Positions 25,186 to 33,132 of a DNA stretch of 64,000 nucleotides are shown one piece after another (positions within the stretch are counted from its first letter, which is position 1; each line of letters starts with the position of its first letter). Source of the DNA: Pseudonocardia hydrocarbonoxydans (GTDB lineage: Bacteria; Actinomycetota; Actinomycetes; Mycobacteriales; Pseudonocardiaceae); contig NZ_BJNG01000003.1 of the NCBI RefSeq assembly GCF_006539565.1, positions 1 to 64,000 on the forward strand, written 5' to 3'. The translations under genes were made by a program, and so were the position numbers. The notes under the pieces were generated by a model, which saw only the letters and a program-made list of their open reading frames with translations, was not told where the DNA came from and ran no database searches.

Positions 25186-25209
25186 TGTCCGCTCTGCCAG
25201 GGTCCGCGC

Positions 25210-25629
25210 ATGACACCTGACGACGTCGACGGCACCGGCACCCCGGCCGACCCGTGGAAGCTGACCACCCCGCCCGGCACCAGCGCGTTCGAGGCCTACC
25301 GCGATCCCGACGCGGACCCGCCCGCGCTCGTCGTGCAGGTCGGCCGCACCCAGCTCCGCTACCACCTGGCCTGCATCGAGGACCTGCACGCCATGCTCGC
25401 CGCGCACGGCGACTGGATGCCCCTGGGCAACGCCGACGAGCAGAAGCCCGCCGTCGAGGGCACCGTGGAGTCCTGGGGCCGGGCGCCGGACAACCCGGTC
25501 GGCGGCTGGTACGGGATCAAGAAGGGGCTGCGCGGCCGGTTCGGCAGCTACCTCCCCCCGGTGCTCGAGGCGCTCGGGTTGGCCGAGGTCGAGCACGGGG
25601 CCCGCAACAACCGGATGCGGGCGCTCTGA
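25210..25629 (+). CDS. Small hypothetical protein
   Basis: A 139-residue soluble protein of unknown function, with the segments GTPADPWKLTTPPGTSAF, ALVVQVGRTQLRYHL and MPLGNADEQKPAVEGTVESW, ending in a region with GRFGSYLPPVLEALG. Similar stand-alone proteins are common in actinobacteria next to WYL regulators. The ATG at 25210 follows CAGGGT by six bases. Confidence 0.75.
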   Translation: MTPDDVDGTGTPADPWKLTTPPGTSAFEAYRDPDADPPALVVQVGRTQLRYHLACIEDLHAMLAAHGDWMPLGNADEQKPAVEGTVESWGRAPDNPVGGWYGIKKGLRGRFGSYLPPVLEALGLAEVEHGARNNRMRAL

Positions 25630-25635
25630 TCGCGC

Positions 25636-27213
25636 TCAGCGCTCGTCGTAGCTGCCCACGACCCGCGCGGTGAGCGGGAAGCGGACGGGGGTGTCGCCGA
25701 AGAGCCGCCGCCGGGCGGTGTCGGCGGCCGCGGCGACCGCCTCGACGACGGCCGGGGCCAGCTCCCGCGGGCAGTGCAGCACGACCTCGTCGTGCTGGAA
25801 GAACACCAGTTCGGCCGGCCCGTGAAGGAGCAGCAGCCGCAGCTCGGCGAGCAGCACCAGCGCCCACTCGGCGGCCGTGGCCTGCACGACGAAGTTGCGG
25901 GTGAACCGGCCACGGGCCCGGGCCCGGGCGGGTTCCTCGTCGCCGGGGCGGGCCGGTGGGCAGGTACGCCCCAGGTGCGAGCGGACGAGCCGGCCCGCCT
26001 CTCCGTCGCGGGCGGCGTCGTCGACGTAGGCCATCGCCCGGGGGTATCGCCGCCGCAGCGCCACCAGCAGCTCGCCCGCCGCCCCCGCACCCGCGCCGTA
26101 CATCGCGGAGAGCAGGGCCAGCTTCGCCGTGGCGCGGTCGTCGCCGAAGTCGCGGGCGGCCAGTGCGGCGTAGAGGTCGTCGGTGCCGGGGGCGAGCGCG
26201 TGCTCCCCGGAGAGCGCGGCCAGCACGCGGGGTTCGAGCTGCGCGGCGTCGGCGACGACGAGGCGCCACCCGGGGTCGGCCCGCACCGCACCGCGCACCG
26301 CCTTCGGGATCTGCAGCGCACCGCCGCCGCGGGTGGCCCAGCGGCCCGACACCACCCCGCCGACGACGTACTCCGGGTGGAACCGCCCGTCGACGACCCA
26401 GGTCCGCAGCCACGCCCAGCCGTGCGCGGCGTGCAGCCGGGCCAGCTCCTTGTAGGCCAGCAGCGGGGGGACGGCGGGGTGTGCCACCCGGCGCAGCTCC
26501 CACGCCCGGGTCGTGGTCAGCTCGTGGCCGGCGCGGGCGAACGCGCGGAGCAGGTCGGCGGGGGAGTCGGGGTTGACCGGCCGCCCGAACGCGGTGTCGA
26601 TCTCGGCGGCCAGCGCGGCCAGGCGCGGCGGGCGGCCACCGAGCACCGGCCGCGGGCCCAGCAGGTCGGTGAGCAGGGCGTCGTGGTGGGCCGCGCTCCA
26701 CGGCAGCCCGTGGGCCGTCATCTCCTCGGCGACCAGGGCGCCCGCCGACTCGGCGGCCGCCAGCAACCGCAGCCCGGGACCGGCCGGCGCGCGGAGCTGC
26801 GCGGCGTGCACCGCGACGAGGTCGGCCAGCTCGTCGCGGGCGGGACCGGTGTCGAACAGGCCGGGCGGCCCGTCGTCGACCGGCGCCGGGTCGGGGCCGG
26901 GCACCCGCCCGGCGAGCCGGGCCGCCGCGGCGGCGAGGCCGTGCGGCTCACCGGAGCGCCCGGCCGCGCCGACCAGCAGCCCCTCCACCAGCTCGACGTC
27001 GTGCGCCCGCCCCACGCGCACCCCCGCGCCGAGCAGCCTGCGGTAGGTGCGGGCGCGGGCGAACACCCAGCGCGGGGCGTGGTCGCGCTCGAGCGCGGCC
27101 GCCGCGGCCAGGTCCGGGAGCGCCTCGACGCCGGCCAGCGGCGCGCCGTCGTCGGCGAGCCGCCGGATCCGGACCGGCCCGTCGCGGGGGCCGGGGTCGA
27201 GGGCGATCCTCAT
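25636..27213 (-). CDS. Family A DNA polymerase-like protein
   Basis: A 525-residue PolA-like protein, shorter than PolA and lacking the 5' nuclease. The C-terminal half has the palm and fingers: motif A is VVADAAQLEPRVLAAL (catalytic Asp and steric-gate Glu kept; canonical DYSQIELR altered), the O-helix is RATAKLALLSAMYG (R, K and Y kept, Leu at the usual Phe/Tyr place), and motif C is FFQHDEVVLH. The N-terminal half is exonuclease-like in position but I see no clear DEDD set. Such proteins are annotated as bifunctional exonuclease/polymerase in actinobacteria; the role is unproven. GAGGAT ends six bases before the ATG. Confidence 0.85.
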   Translation of the reverse strand: MRIALDPGPRDGPVRIRRLADDGAPLAGVEALPDLAAAAALERDHAPRWVFARARTYRRLLGAGVRVGRAHDVELVEGLLVGAAGRSGEPHGLAAAAARLAGRVPGPDPAPVDDGPPGLFDTGPARDELADLVAVHAAQLRAPAGPGLRLLAAAESAGALVAEEMTAHGLPWSAAHHDALLTDLLGPRPVLGGRPPRLAALAAEIDTAFGRPVNPDSPADLLRAFARAGHELTTTRAWELRRVAHPAVPPLLAYKELARLHAAHGWAWLRTWVVDGRFHPEYVVGGVVSGRWATRGGGALQIPKAVRGAVRADPGWRLVVADAAQLEPRVLAALSGEHALAPGTDDLYAALAARDFGDDRATAKLALLSAMYGAGAGAAGELLVALRRRYPRAMAYVDDAARDGEAGRLVRSHLGRTCPPARPGDEEPARARARGRFTRNFVVQATAAEWALVLLAELRLLLLHGPAELVFFQHDEVVLHCPRELAPAVVEAVAAAADTARRRLFGDTPVRFPLTARVVGSYDER

Positions 27214-27223
27214 CCCGGGATCC

Positions 27224-28753
27224 TCACCGCCGGGCGAGCAGCCCCCGCTGCGGGATCCCGCGGATCTCCTCGGGACCGGCGCCGACCTCGTCGAGGATGT
27301 CGTTGGCCGCGAGCACCCCGGTGACCGACGCCCGCTCCATCAGCCCCGTGAGGAACGGCGAGTCGACGTGGTCGCCCGCGATCCGGATGCCCCGCGCGTC
27401 GCCGGTGACGCAGGGCCGGGTGCCCGCGCCGCCGGGCGGCCAGGTGGGGGCGGTGGCCTCCATGCGCTGCTGCAGGTGCACGACCTGCGCCGCGACCGTC
27501 TCCGGCCACAGCGCGCCGAGCTCCGCCCGCATCCGTGCGGTGGCGGTGTCGGCGTCGGGGGCGTCGCAGGCGTAGGAGTGCAGCTCGACGACCGACCCGC
27601 CGGTGCGCGCCGCCCACTCCGCCGACGGCCGCTCCAGGCGGGAGTAGATCGTGACGGAGTCGAGCGTGGCCTCGCGGCTCACGGCGTTGAAGGTGGCGCG
27701 CTCGGGCCGGACGTCGCGGTCGAGCCACAGCCGGGTGACCGCGAACGGCGGTGCCACCGCGATCGCCGCGGCCCTGCGGGCCAGCTTGGGCGCGGCGACC
27801 GACATGTCGGGCGACCCCGCGACGATGGCGCGCAGCGCGCCCGGGTCGGTGGCCAGCACGAGGTGGCGGGTGCGTAGCGACGGGGCGGCGTCGACCTCGA
27901 CCTGCCACAGGTGGCGGTCGACCGGCGCGATCGCGCTGACGCGGCTGTTCACGAGCACCTGCGCGCCGCGGGCCTGCAGGTACTCCGCGAACGGGGCCCA
28001 GATGCAGGTGAGGTGGTCGGTGTCGGGGGAGTCGAAGGCGATGCCCTCGGGGTTGCCGAGGAAGTAGTAGTGGAACATCGCGATCAGCTCGGCGGCCGAG
28101 AGCGCGCCCGGGTCGGCGAAGAACGACCGGGCGAACGCCTCGAACAGCATCGCCTGCGCGCGGTCGGACATGCCCAGCGAGGTGAGGAACTCCGCGGCCG
28201 GCATCCGGTCGAAGCGGGCGGTGGTGCGGTCGCGGTCGTAGGCGAGCAGCTGGGCGGCCAGGCCCTGGTTCGACCCCAGCAGGTCGCGCAGGCCGAGGCT
28301 GGGCGAGCGGGCGAACAGCGCCAGCAGGTTCAGCGGCGGCGAGCCGGGCAGCGACGTGAGGTCCTCGTCGGGCCACTCGCGGGAGATCACGGGGTAGCCG
28401 CCGACGGGCTGGAGGAACGACAGCTGCGGGTCGATCCGGCGCAGCACCGCGCGCCAGGTGTAGTAGTGCCGGAAGAAGGCGTGGAACCCGTGCTCGACGA
28501 CCTGCTCCGTGCCGTCGGGCAGGGTGTGCGGCCAGGCCCCGAGCCGCCCGCCCAGCGTGGGCGCGGCCTCGACCAGCGTGACGGCCACACCGCGCTCGGC
28601 GAGCACCACCGCGGCGCTGATGCCGGCGATCCCCCCGCCCACCACGACGGCCTCGGTGCCCTCCGGTGCCTGGTGGGGGCGGCGCGGGTCGGCGGGCACG
28701 AGCACCCGGGGACGCATGCGCAGGGGAGCGGCGCGGGAGAGCAGTTCGTTCAC
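27224..28753 (-). CDS. CrtU-like FAD-dependent carotenoid desaturase/oxidoreductase
   Basis: A 509-residue flavoprotein. The dinucleotide-binding motif is VVVGGGIAGISAAVVLAERG, followed by LVEAAPTLGGRLGAW. Segments such as VEHGFHAFFRHYYTWRAVLRR and FARSFFADPGALSAAELIAMF resemble isorenieratene synthase (CrtU)-type beta-carotene desaturase/methyltransferases. No other carotenoid genes are nearby, so the substrate is uncertain. The GTG at 28753 follows TAGGGT by seven bases. It starts 10 bp upstream of the polymerase-like gene's start but on the same strand after it, so the two may be co-transcribed. Confidence 0.8.
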   Translation of the reverse strand: MNELLSRAAPLRMRPRVLVPADPRRPHQAPEGTEAVVVGGGIAGISAAVVLAERGVAVTLVEAAPTLGGRLGAWPHTLPDGTEQVVEHGFHAFFRHYYTWRAVLRRIDPQLSFLQPVGGYPVISREWPDEDLTSLPGSPPLNLLALFARSPSLGLRDLLGSNQGLAAQLLAYDRDRTTARFDRMPAAEFLTSLGMSDRAQAMLFEAFARSFFADPGALSAAELIAMFHYYFLGNPEGIAFDSPDTDHLTCIWAPFAEYLQARGAQVLVNSRVSAIAPVDRHLWQVEVDAAPSLRTRHLVLATDPGALRAIVAGSPDMSVAAPKLARRAAAIAVAPPFAVTRLWLDRDVRPERATFNAVSREATLDSVTIYSRLERPSAEWAARTGGSVVELHSYACDAPDADTATARMRAELGALWPETVAAQVVHLQQRMEATAPTWPPGGAGTRPCVTGDARGIRIAGDHVDSPFLTGLMERASVTGVLAANDILDEVGAGPEEIRGIPQRGLLARR

Positions 28754-28824
28754 ACCACCGACCCTATGCGCGACCCCCGACACCCGCCCGGAATGCCGCG
28801 GCGGCCCCCGGGGTTGCGGTGATC

Positions 28825-29664
28825 ATGACGGTCGAACTCGGCAGGTACGGGATCTGGCGGCACGCGGGCGGGCTCACCCCCGACCTGGCACGCGACATCG
28901 AGGCGCTGGGCTACGGCGCGGTGTGGATCGGCGGGTCCCCGCCGGCCGACCTCGAGCTGGCGGAGTCGCTGCTCGACGCCACCGAGCGCGTCGCCGTCGG
29001 GACCAGCATCGTCAACATCTGGTCCTCGCCCGCCGCCGAGGTGGCCGCGTCCTACCACCGCATCGAGGCGAAGCACCCCGGCCGCTTCCTGCTCGGCGTC
29101 GGGGTCGGCCACCCCGAGGCCACCAGCGACTACACCCGGCCCTACGCCTCCCTCGTCGCCTACCTCGACGCGCTCGACGCCGACGGGGTGCCCGTCGAGG
29201 GCCGGGCGATCGCCGCTCTGGGACCGCGGATGCTGCGGCTCGCCGCCGACCGGACGGCCGGGGCCCTGCCGTACCTGACCACGCCCCGGCACACCCGCGA
29301 GTCCCGCGACCTCCTCGGGGAGGGCGTGCTGCTCGCGCCCGAGCACAAGGTGGTGATCGACACCGACCCGGCGCGGGCCCGCGCGGTCGGTCGCCCGTTC
29401 GTCCACAAGCCCTACCTGGGCCTGCGCAACTACACCTCCAACCTGCTGCGTCTGGGCTGGACCGAGGCCGATCTCGCCGACGGCGGCAGCGACGCCCTCA
29501 TCGACGCCCTGGTCGCCCACGGCGATGCCGCCACGGTCGCCGCGCGGCTGGCCGAACACCTCGACGCGGGGGCCGACCACGTGTGCGCCCAGGTCCTCAC
29601 CGAGGGCTACGCCGACCCGCTGCCCCCGATGCGCGCGCTCGCGGAGGCCCTGGGCCTGGGGTGA
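28825..29664 (+). CDS. LLM-class F420-dependent oxidoreductase (TIGR03620 type)
   Basis: A 279-residue luciferase-like TIM barrel. It begins MTVELGRYGIWRHAGGLTPDLA, has LGYGAVWIGGSPPADLELAE, VAVGTSIVNIWSS and RFLLGVGVGHPE, all typical of actinobacterial F420-dependent enzymes. The substrate is unknown. An in-frame GTG two codons upstream is possible. The last codons and stop are triplicated in the DNA that follows. Confidence 0.88.
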   Translation: MTVELGRYGIWRHAGGLTPDLARDIEALGYGAVWIGGSPPADLELAESLLDATERVAVGTSIVNIWSSPAAEVAASYHRIEAKHPGRFLLGVGVGHPEATSDYTRPYASLVAYLDALDADGVPVEGRAIAALGPRMLRLAADRTAGALPYLTTPRHTRESRDLLGEGVLLAPEHKVVIDTDPARARAVGRPFVHKPYLGLRNYTSNLLRLGWTEADLADGGSDALIDALVAHGDAATVAARLAEHLDAGADHVCAQVLTEGYADPLPPMRALAEALGLG

Positions 29665-29699
29665 GATCGGGGCCTGGGGTGACACCGGGCCTGGGGTGA
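29652..29699. repeat. Triplicated gene end with stop codon
   Basis: GGGCCTGGGGTGA occurs at 29652-29664, 29670-29682 and 29687-29699. The first copy is the last codons and TGA of the F420 oxidoreductase gene. It fills the gap to the convergent exporter gene. Confidence 0.85.
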
Positions 29700-29700
29700 C

Positions 29701-31176
29701 CTAACGGGCGGGGTGCACCTGCGGGGCGGTCACGCCGCAGTGCGTGCACTCCTCGATCAGCACGCGCTCGCCCGGTCCGGCCGTCTCCGGCTCGCGCCGG
29801 ATCAGCGCGTACGCCACCGCCGACGCCACGACGAGCAGGCCGGCGCCGATCATGACGGCCGTGCGGAAGCCCGCGGAGAACGCGGCGGGGTCGGTGTAGT
29901 CGGCCCCGCTGATCCCGGCCAGCCCCGGGACCACAGCGACGGCCAGCAGGCCCGCCGCGCGGGCCACCGCGTTGTTCACCCCCGACGCCGAGCCCGCGTA
30001 GCGGTCGGGCGCGGCGTCCAGGACGGTGGCGGTCAGCGGGGCGACGGTGAGCGCGAGCCCCGCGCCGAACACCAGCACCGCGGGCAGGACGTGCAGCACC
30101 CAGTCGGCGTCGGCGCCGATGCGCAGCATCAGCAGCAGCCCGACGGCGCTCACCAGCGGTCCGACGGTGAGCGGGATCCGCGGCCCGATCCGCCCGGCCA
30201 GCGCACCGGCCCGGGACGAGAACACCAGCATGACCGCGGTGACCGGCAGCAGCGCGCTGCCCGCGACCAGCGGGGAGAACCCGGAGACCGTCTGGAGCTG
30301 CAGCACCAGCAGCATGAACACGGCCCCGAGCGCGCCGTAGATCAGCAGCGTGACGGCGTTGGCCGCGCTGAAGATCCGGTTCGCGAACAGCGCGGGCGGC
30401 ACCAGTGGATGGCGGGAGCGCCGTTCCACGACCACGAACGCGGCCAGGGCGAGCAGCCCCGCCACGAGCCCGGCGAGCAGCGCCGGTGTCGGGCCGGTCT
30501 CCCCGAGGCCGGTCAGCGCGTAGGTCAGCGCCCCCAGCCCGACCACGGCCAGCACCGTGCCGGGGACGTCGAGGCCGGGCGCGGAGTCCGGATCGCGCGT
30601 CTCCGGGACGTGCCGCAACGCCACCACCACGATCAGCGCGGCCAGCGGCAGGTTGATCAGGAACACCGCGCGCCAGGTCCACTCGACGAGCCAGCCGCCC
30701 AGGAACGGCCCGACCGCCCCCGCGATCCCGCCCAGCCCCGACCACGCCCCGATCGCCGCGGCCCGGTCCGGGCCGTGGAACGACGCCGAGATCAGCGCCA
30801 GGCTGCCCGGCGTCAGCAGTGCCCCGCCGACGCCCTGCAGCGCCCGCGCGGCGATCAGCGTCTCCACGTTCGGCGCCAGCCCGCACAGCAGCGACGCCAG
30901 CGCGAACCAGACGACCCCGACCAGGAACACCCGCCGTCGCCCGTAGCGGTCGCCCAGGGACCCGCCGAGCAGGATCAGCGAGGCCAGGGTGAGGGTGTAG
31001 GCGTTGACGGTCCACTGCAGCGCGGTGAACCCGGCGTCGAACTCGGTGCCGATCGACTGCAGGGCCACGTTGACGACCGTGCCGTCGATCATCACCAGCC
31101 CGGAGCCCAGGACCGTGGTGATCAGCACCCAGCGGCCCGCCGTGGTGCCCATCCGCAGCTCGCCGGTCTCCGTCAC
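29701..31176 (-). CDS. EmrB/QacA-type MFS drug exporter (DHA2, about 14 TM)
   Basis: A 491-residue multi-pass protein with SGLVMIDGTVVNVALQSIG in helix 1, the loop motif GGSLGDRYGRRRVFL, and the helix 5 motif GPFLGGWLVEWTWRAVFLIN. Exports drugs or metabolites by proton antiport. The C-terminus carries ECTHCGVTAP, an unusual cysteine pair facing the cytoplasm. The GTG at 31176 follows TACGCT by seven bases, and twelve bases around it match the CrtU-like gene's start region. Confidence 0.9.
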   Translation of the reverse strand: MTETGELRMGTTAGRWVLITTVLGSGLVMIDGTVVNVALQSIGTEFDAGFTALQWTVNAYTLTLASLILLGGSLGDRYGRRRVFLVGVVWFALASLLCGLAPNVETLIAARALQGVGGALLTPGSLALISASFHGPDRAAAIGAWSGLGGIAGAVGPFLGGWLVEWTWRAVFLINLPLAALIVVVALRHVPETRDPDSAPGLDVPGTVLAVVGLGALTYALTGLGETGPTPALLAGLVAGLLALAAFVVVERRSRHPLVPPALFANRIFSAANAVTLLIYGALGAVFMLLVLQLQTVSGFSPLVAGSALLPVTAVMLVFSSRAGALAGRIGPRIPLTVGPLVSAVGLLLMLRIGADADWVLHVLPAVLVFGAGLALTVAPLTATVLDAAPDRYAGSASGVNNAVARAAGLLAVAVVPGLAGISGADYTDPAAFSAGFRTAVMIGAGLLVVASAVAYALIRREPETAGPGERVLIEECTHCGVTAPQVHPAR

Positions 31177-31239
31177 ACCACCGAGCGTACGACCGCGGCG
31201 GCCGAGGGGTCGTGGACGCCGACCCGTACCCTCCGGTCC

Positions 31240-31965
31240 GTGATCAACGTGTCGACCACGGACGCCGTGGGACTGCTCGAACTCGACCGGCCCGACCGCC
31301 GCAACGCCCTCGACGTCGCGCAGTGCCGGCGGATCGTCGAGGCCGTCACCGGTCTGGTCGACGGCGGGGTGCGGGCGATCGTCGTCACCGGTTCGGGCAG
31401 CAGCTTCTGCTCGGGTGCCGACTTCGGCGAGGTCTACACCGACGGCTTCCGCGACGCCCTGCACGCGGCGCTGCGGTCCGTCGCCGGGGCCCCCGTGCCG
31501 GTGGTCGCGGCCGTCAACGGGCCGGCGATCGGGGCCGGCACCCAGCTGGCGATCGCCTGCGACCTGCGGGTCGCCGCCCCCGGCGCGGTGTTCGGCGTGC
31601 CGACGGCCCGGATCGGGCTGGCCGTCGACCCGTGGACGGTGCGGCGACTCGCGCAGCTCAGCGGCGGTGGCACCGCCCGCGCGATCCTGGTCGGCTGCGA
31701 CCGGATCGGCGTCGATCTCGCGCACGCGCGCGGGCTCGTCGACCGGTTGGGCGAGCGGGCCGACGCGCTGGCCTGGGCCACGGAGCTCGCGACGCTGGCC
31801 CCGCTCACCCTGCGCTACAACGCCCTGGCGCTGGACCGCGACGATCTCGCCGACGACGACCCGGCCCTGCTCGCGGCGTTCGAGGACTGCTGGAACAGCG
31901 ACGACCGGCACGAGGGCCAGCAGGCGCGGCTGGCCGGGAGGAGCCCGATCTTCCACGGAAGGTGA
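31240..31965 (+). CDS. Enoyl-CoA hydratase/isomerase family protein
   Basis: A 241-residue crotonase-fold protein with LLELDRPDRRNALDVAQ at the start, the oxyanion-hole segments GSGSSFCSGADF and AAVNGPAIGAGTQLAIACDLR, and IGLAVDPWTVRRLAQL. The usual catalytic glutamates are not clear, so hydratase versus isomerase activity is open. The GTG at 31240 follows TACCCT by seven bases. Divergent from the drug exporter. Confidence 0.88.
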   Translation: MINVSTTDAVGLLELDRPDRRNALDVAQCRRIVEAVTGLVDGGVRAIVVTGSGSSFCSGADFGEVYTDGFRDALHAALRSVAGAPVPVVAAVNGPAIGAGTQLAIACDLRVAAPGAVFGVPTARIGLAVDPWTVRRLAQLSGGGTARAILVGCDRIGVDLAHARGLVDRLGERADALAWATELATLAPLTLRYNALALDRDDLADDDPALLAAFEDCWNSDDRHEGQQARLAGRSPIFHGR

Positions 31966-32040
31966 GGGCTGCGACACTTGCCGTCACCACGGCGTCGTCA
32001 GGTCGTTGACCCGTGTAGTAGTCCGGAAGGGACCCGACTG

Positions 32041-32736
32041 GTGGCGACACACCCGCACGGCACGCGCCGCATCGCGCAGGGCGCCGTGTTCGCGGCGCTC
32101 GTGAGCACGGTGCTGGTCGGCGTCGGTCTCGGTGTCGGCACCGCCGACGAGGGGCCCGCGGCCGTACCGGCCGCCGCGTCCGCCGCCCCGGTGCCGCGGG
32201 CCGCGCCGAGCGCCCCGGCCACCCGCTCCGCCCCGCCGACGTCGCAGGCGGCCGCTCCGACCAGCTCCGCGGCGCCCGCGCCGACGACCGCACCGACGAC
32301 GGCACCCACGACCTCGCCCGCGACCTCGCGCGCGGTGCCCCCGGCGGCCGTGCCGGCCCGGGTGGCGGCCGCCCCGGCGCTCGTGGCGGGCACCCCGTGC
32401 ACGGTCACCGCCAAGGCCTGCGTCGATCTCGACGCCCGCACCGCGTGGCTGGTCGAGGACGGTGCGGTCCGCCGGGGGCCGGTGTCGGTGATGATCGGTG
32501 ACGAGATCGACCCCACCCCCCGCGGCACGTTCCGGGTGGAGTGGAAGGCCGAGCAGTGGACCAGCCGCGAGTACCTCACGCAGATGCCGTACGCGGTGTT
32601 CTTCGCCGAGGGCGGCATCGCCTTCCACGAGGGTCCGCAGGACACCAACTCGGCGGGCTGCGTGAAGCTGACGAACGCCGACGCGCAGGCCTGGTTCGCC
32701 TACCTGCAGGTGGGCGACGAGGTGCAGATCCGTTAG
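32041..32736 (+). CDS. L,D-transpeptidase (YkuD domain), membrane-anchored
   Basis: A 231-residue cell-wall cross-linking enzyme that makes 3->3 peptidoglycan links. An N-terminal hydrophobic anchor (AVFAALVSTVLVGVGLGVG) is followed by an Ala/Pro/Thr-rich linker of about 80 residues, then the YkuD domain. The active site has the His in IAFHEGPQD and the nucleophile Cys207 in TNSAGCVKLTN. Short, without the Ig-like domains of LdtMt2. The GTG is preceded by GGAAGGG. The BlaI operator begins nine bases after its stop. Confidence 0.9.
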   Translation: MATHPHGTRRIAQGAVFAALVSTVLVGVGLGVGTADEGPAAVPAAASAAPVPRAAPSAPATRSAPPTSQAAAPTSSAAPAPTTAPTTAPTTSPATSRAVPPAAVPARVAAAPALVAGTPCTVTAKACVDLDARTAWLVEDGAVRRGPVSVMIGDEIDPTPRGTFRVEWKAEQWTSREYLTQMPYAVFFAEGGIAFHEGPQDTNSAGCVKLTNADAQAWFAYLQVGDEVQIR

Positions 32737-32744
32737 GCGCGCAC

Positions 32745-32762
32745 TTCTACCGGGGGTAGAAT
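32745..32762 (+). promoter_or_regulatory. BlaI-type operator overlapping the -10
   Basis: TTCTACC-GGG-GGTAGAA is a perfect 7-bp inverted repeat (32745-32761). The right arm contains TAGAAT (32757-32762), which ends six bases before the BlaI-family GTG. Binding would block transcription, fitting autorepression. Confidence 0.75.
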
Positions 32763-32768
32763 GGTGTC

Positions 32769-33110
32769 GTGCCCAGTCTCGGTGAACTCGAACGTGCGGT
32801 CATGGAGACGCTGTGGGCGGCCGCGGCGCCCCTCACGGCCCGCGGCGTCCAGGACGCCCTCGCCGCCCGCGACCTCGCCACCACCACCGTTCTCACCGTG
32901 CTCGGCCGCCTGGAGCGCAAGGGCCTGGTCACCCGCGAGCGCGAGGGGCGCGCCCACCGCTACCGGTCCGTCGCCAGCCGCGAGGACCACGTCGCCGAGC
33001 TGATGCGCGACGCGCTCGACGCCGCCCCCGACCCGGGGGCCGTGCTGGCCCGGTTCCTGGGCTCGATCCCCGCCGACGAGCGCGCCGCCCTGCGCGACCT
33101 GCTCGACTGA
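32769..33110 (+). CDS. BlaI/MecI/CopY-family repressor
   Basis: A 113-residue winged-helix repressor, with LGELERAVMETLWAAAAPLTARGVQD and TTTVLTVLGRLERKGLVTRE as the DNA-binding half, and a short helical dimerisation tail. Family members are inactivated by cleavage by an M56 peptidase; the M56 gene follows 22 bp downstream. No metal ligands of the CopY type are seen. Confidence 0.93.
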   Translation: MPSLGELERAVMETLWAAAAPLTARGVQDALAARDLATTTVLTVLGRLERKGLVTREREGRAHRYRSVASREDHVAELMRDALDAAPDPGAVLARFLGSIPADERAALRDLLD

Positions 33111-33132
33111 GGGGCCCTGCGACAATCCCCGC

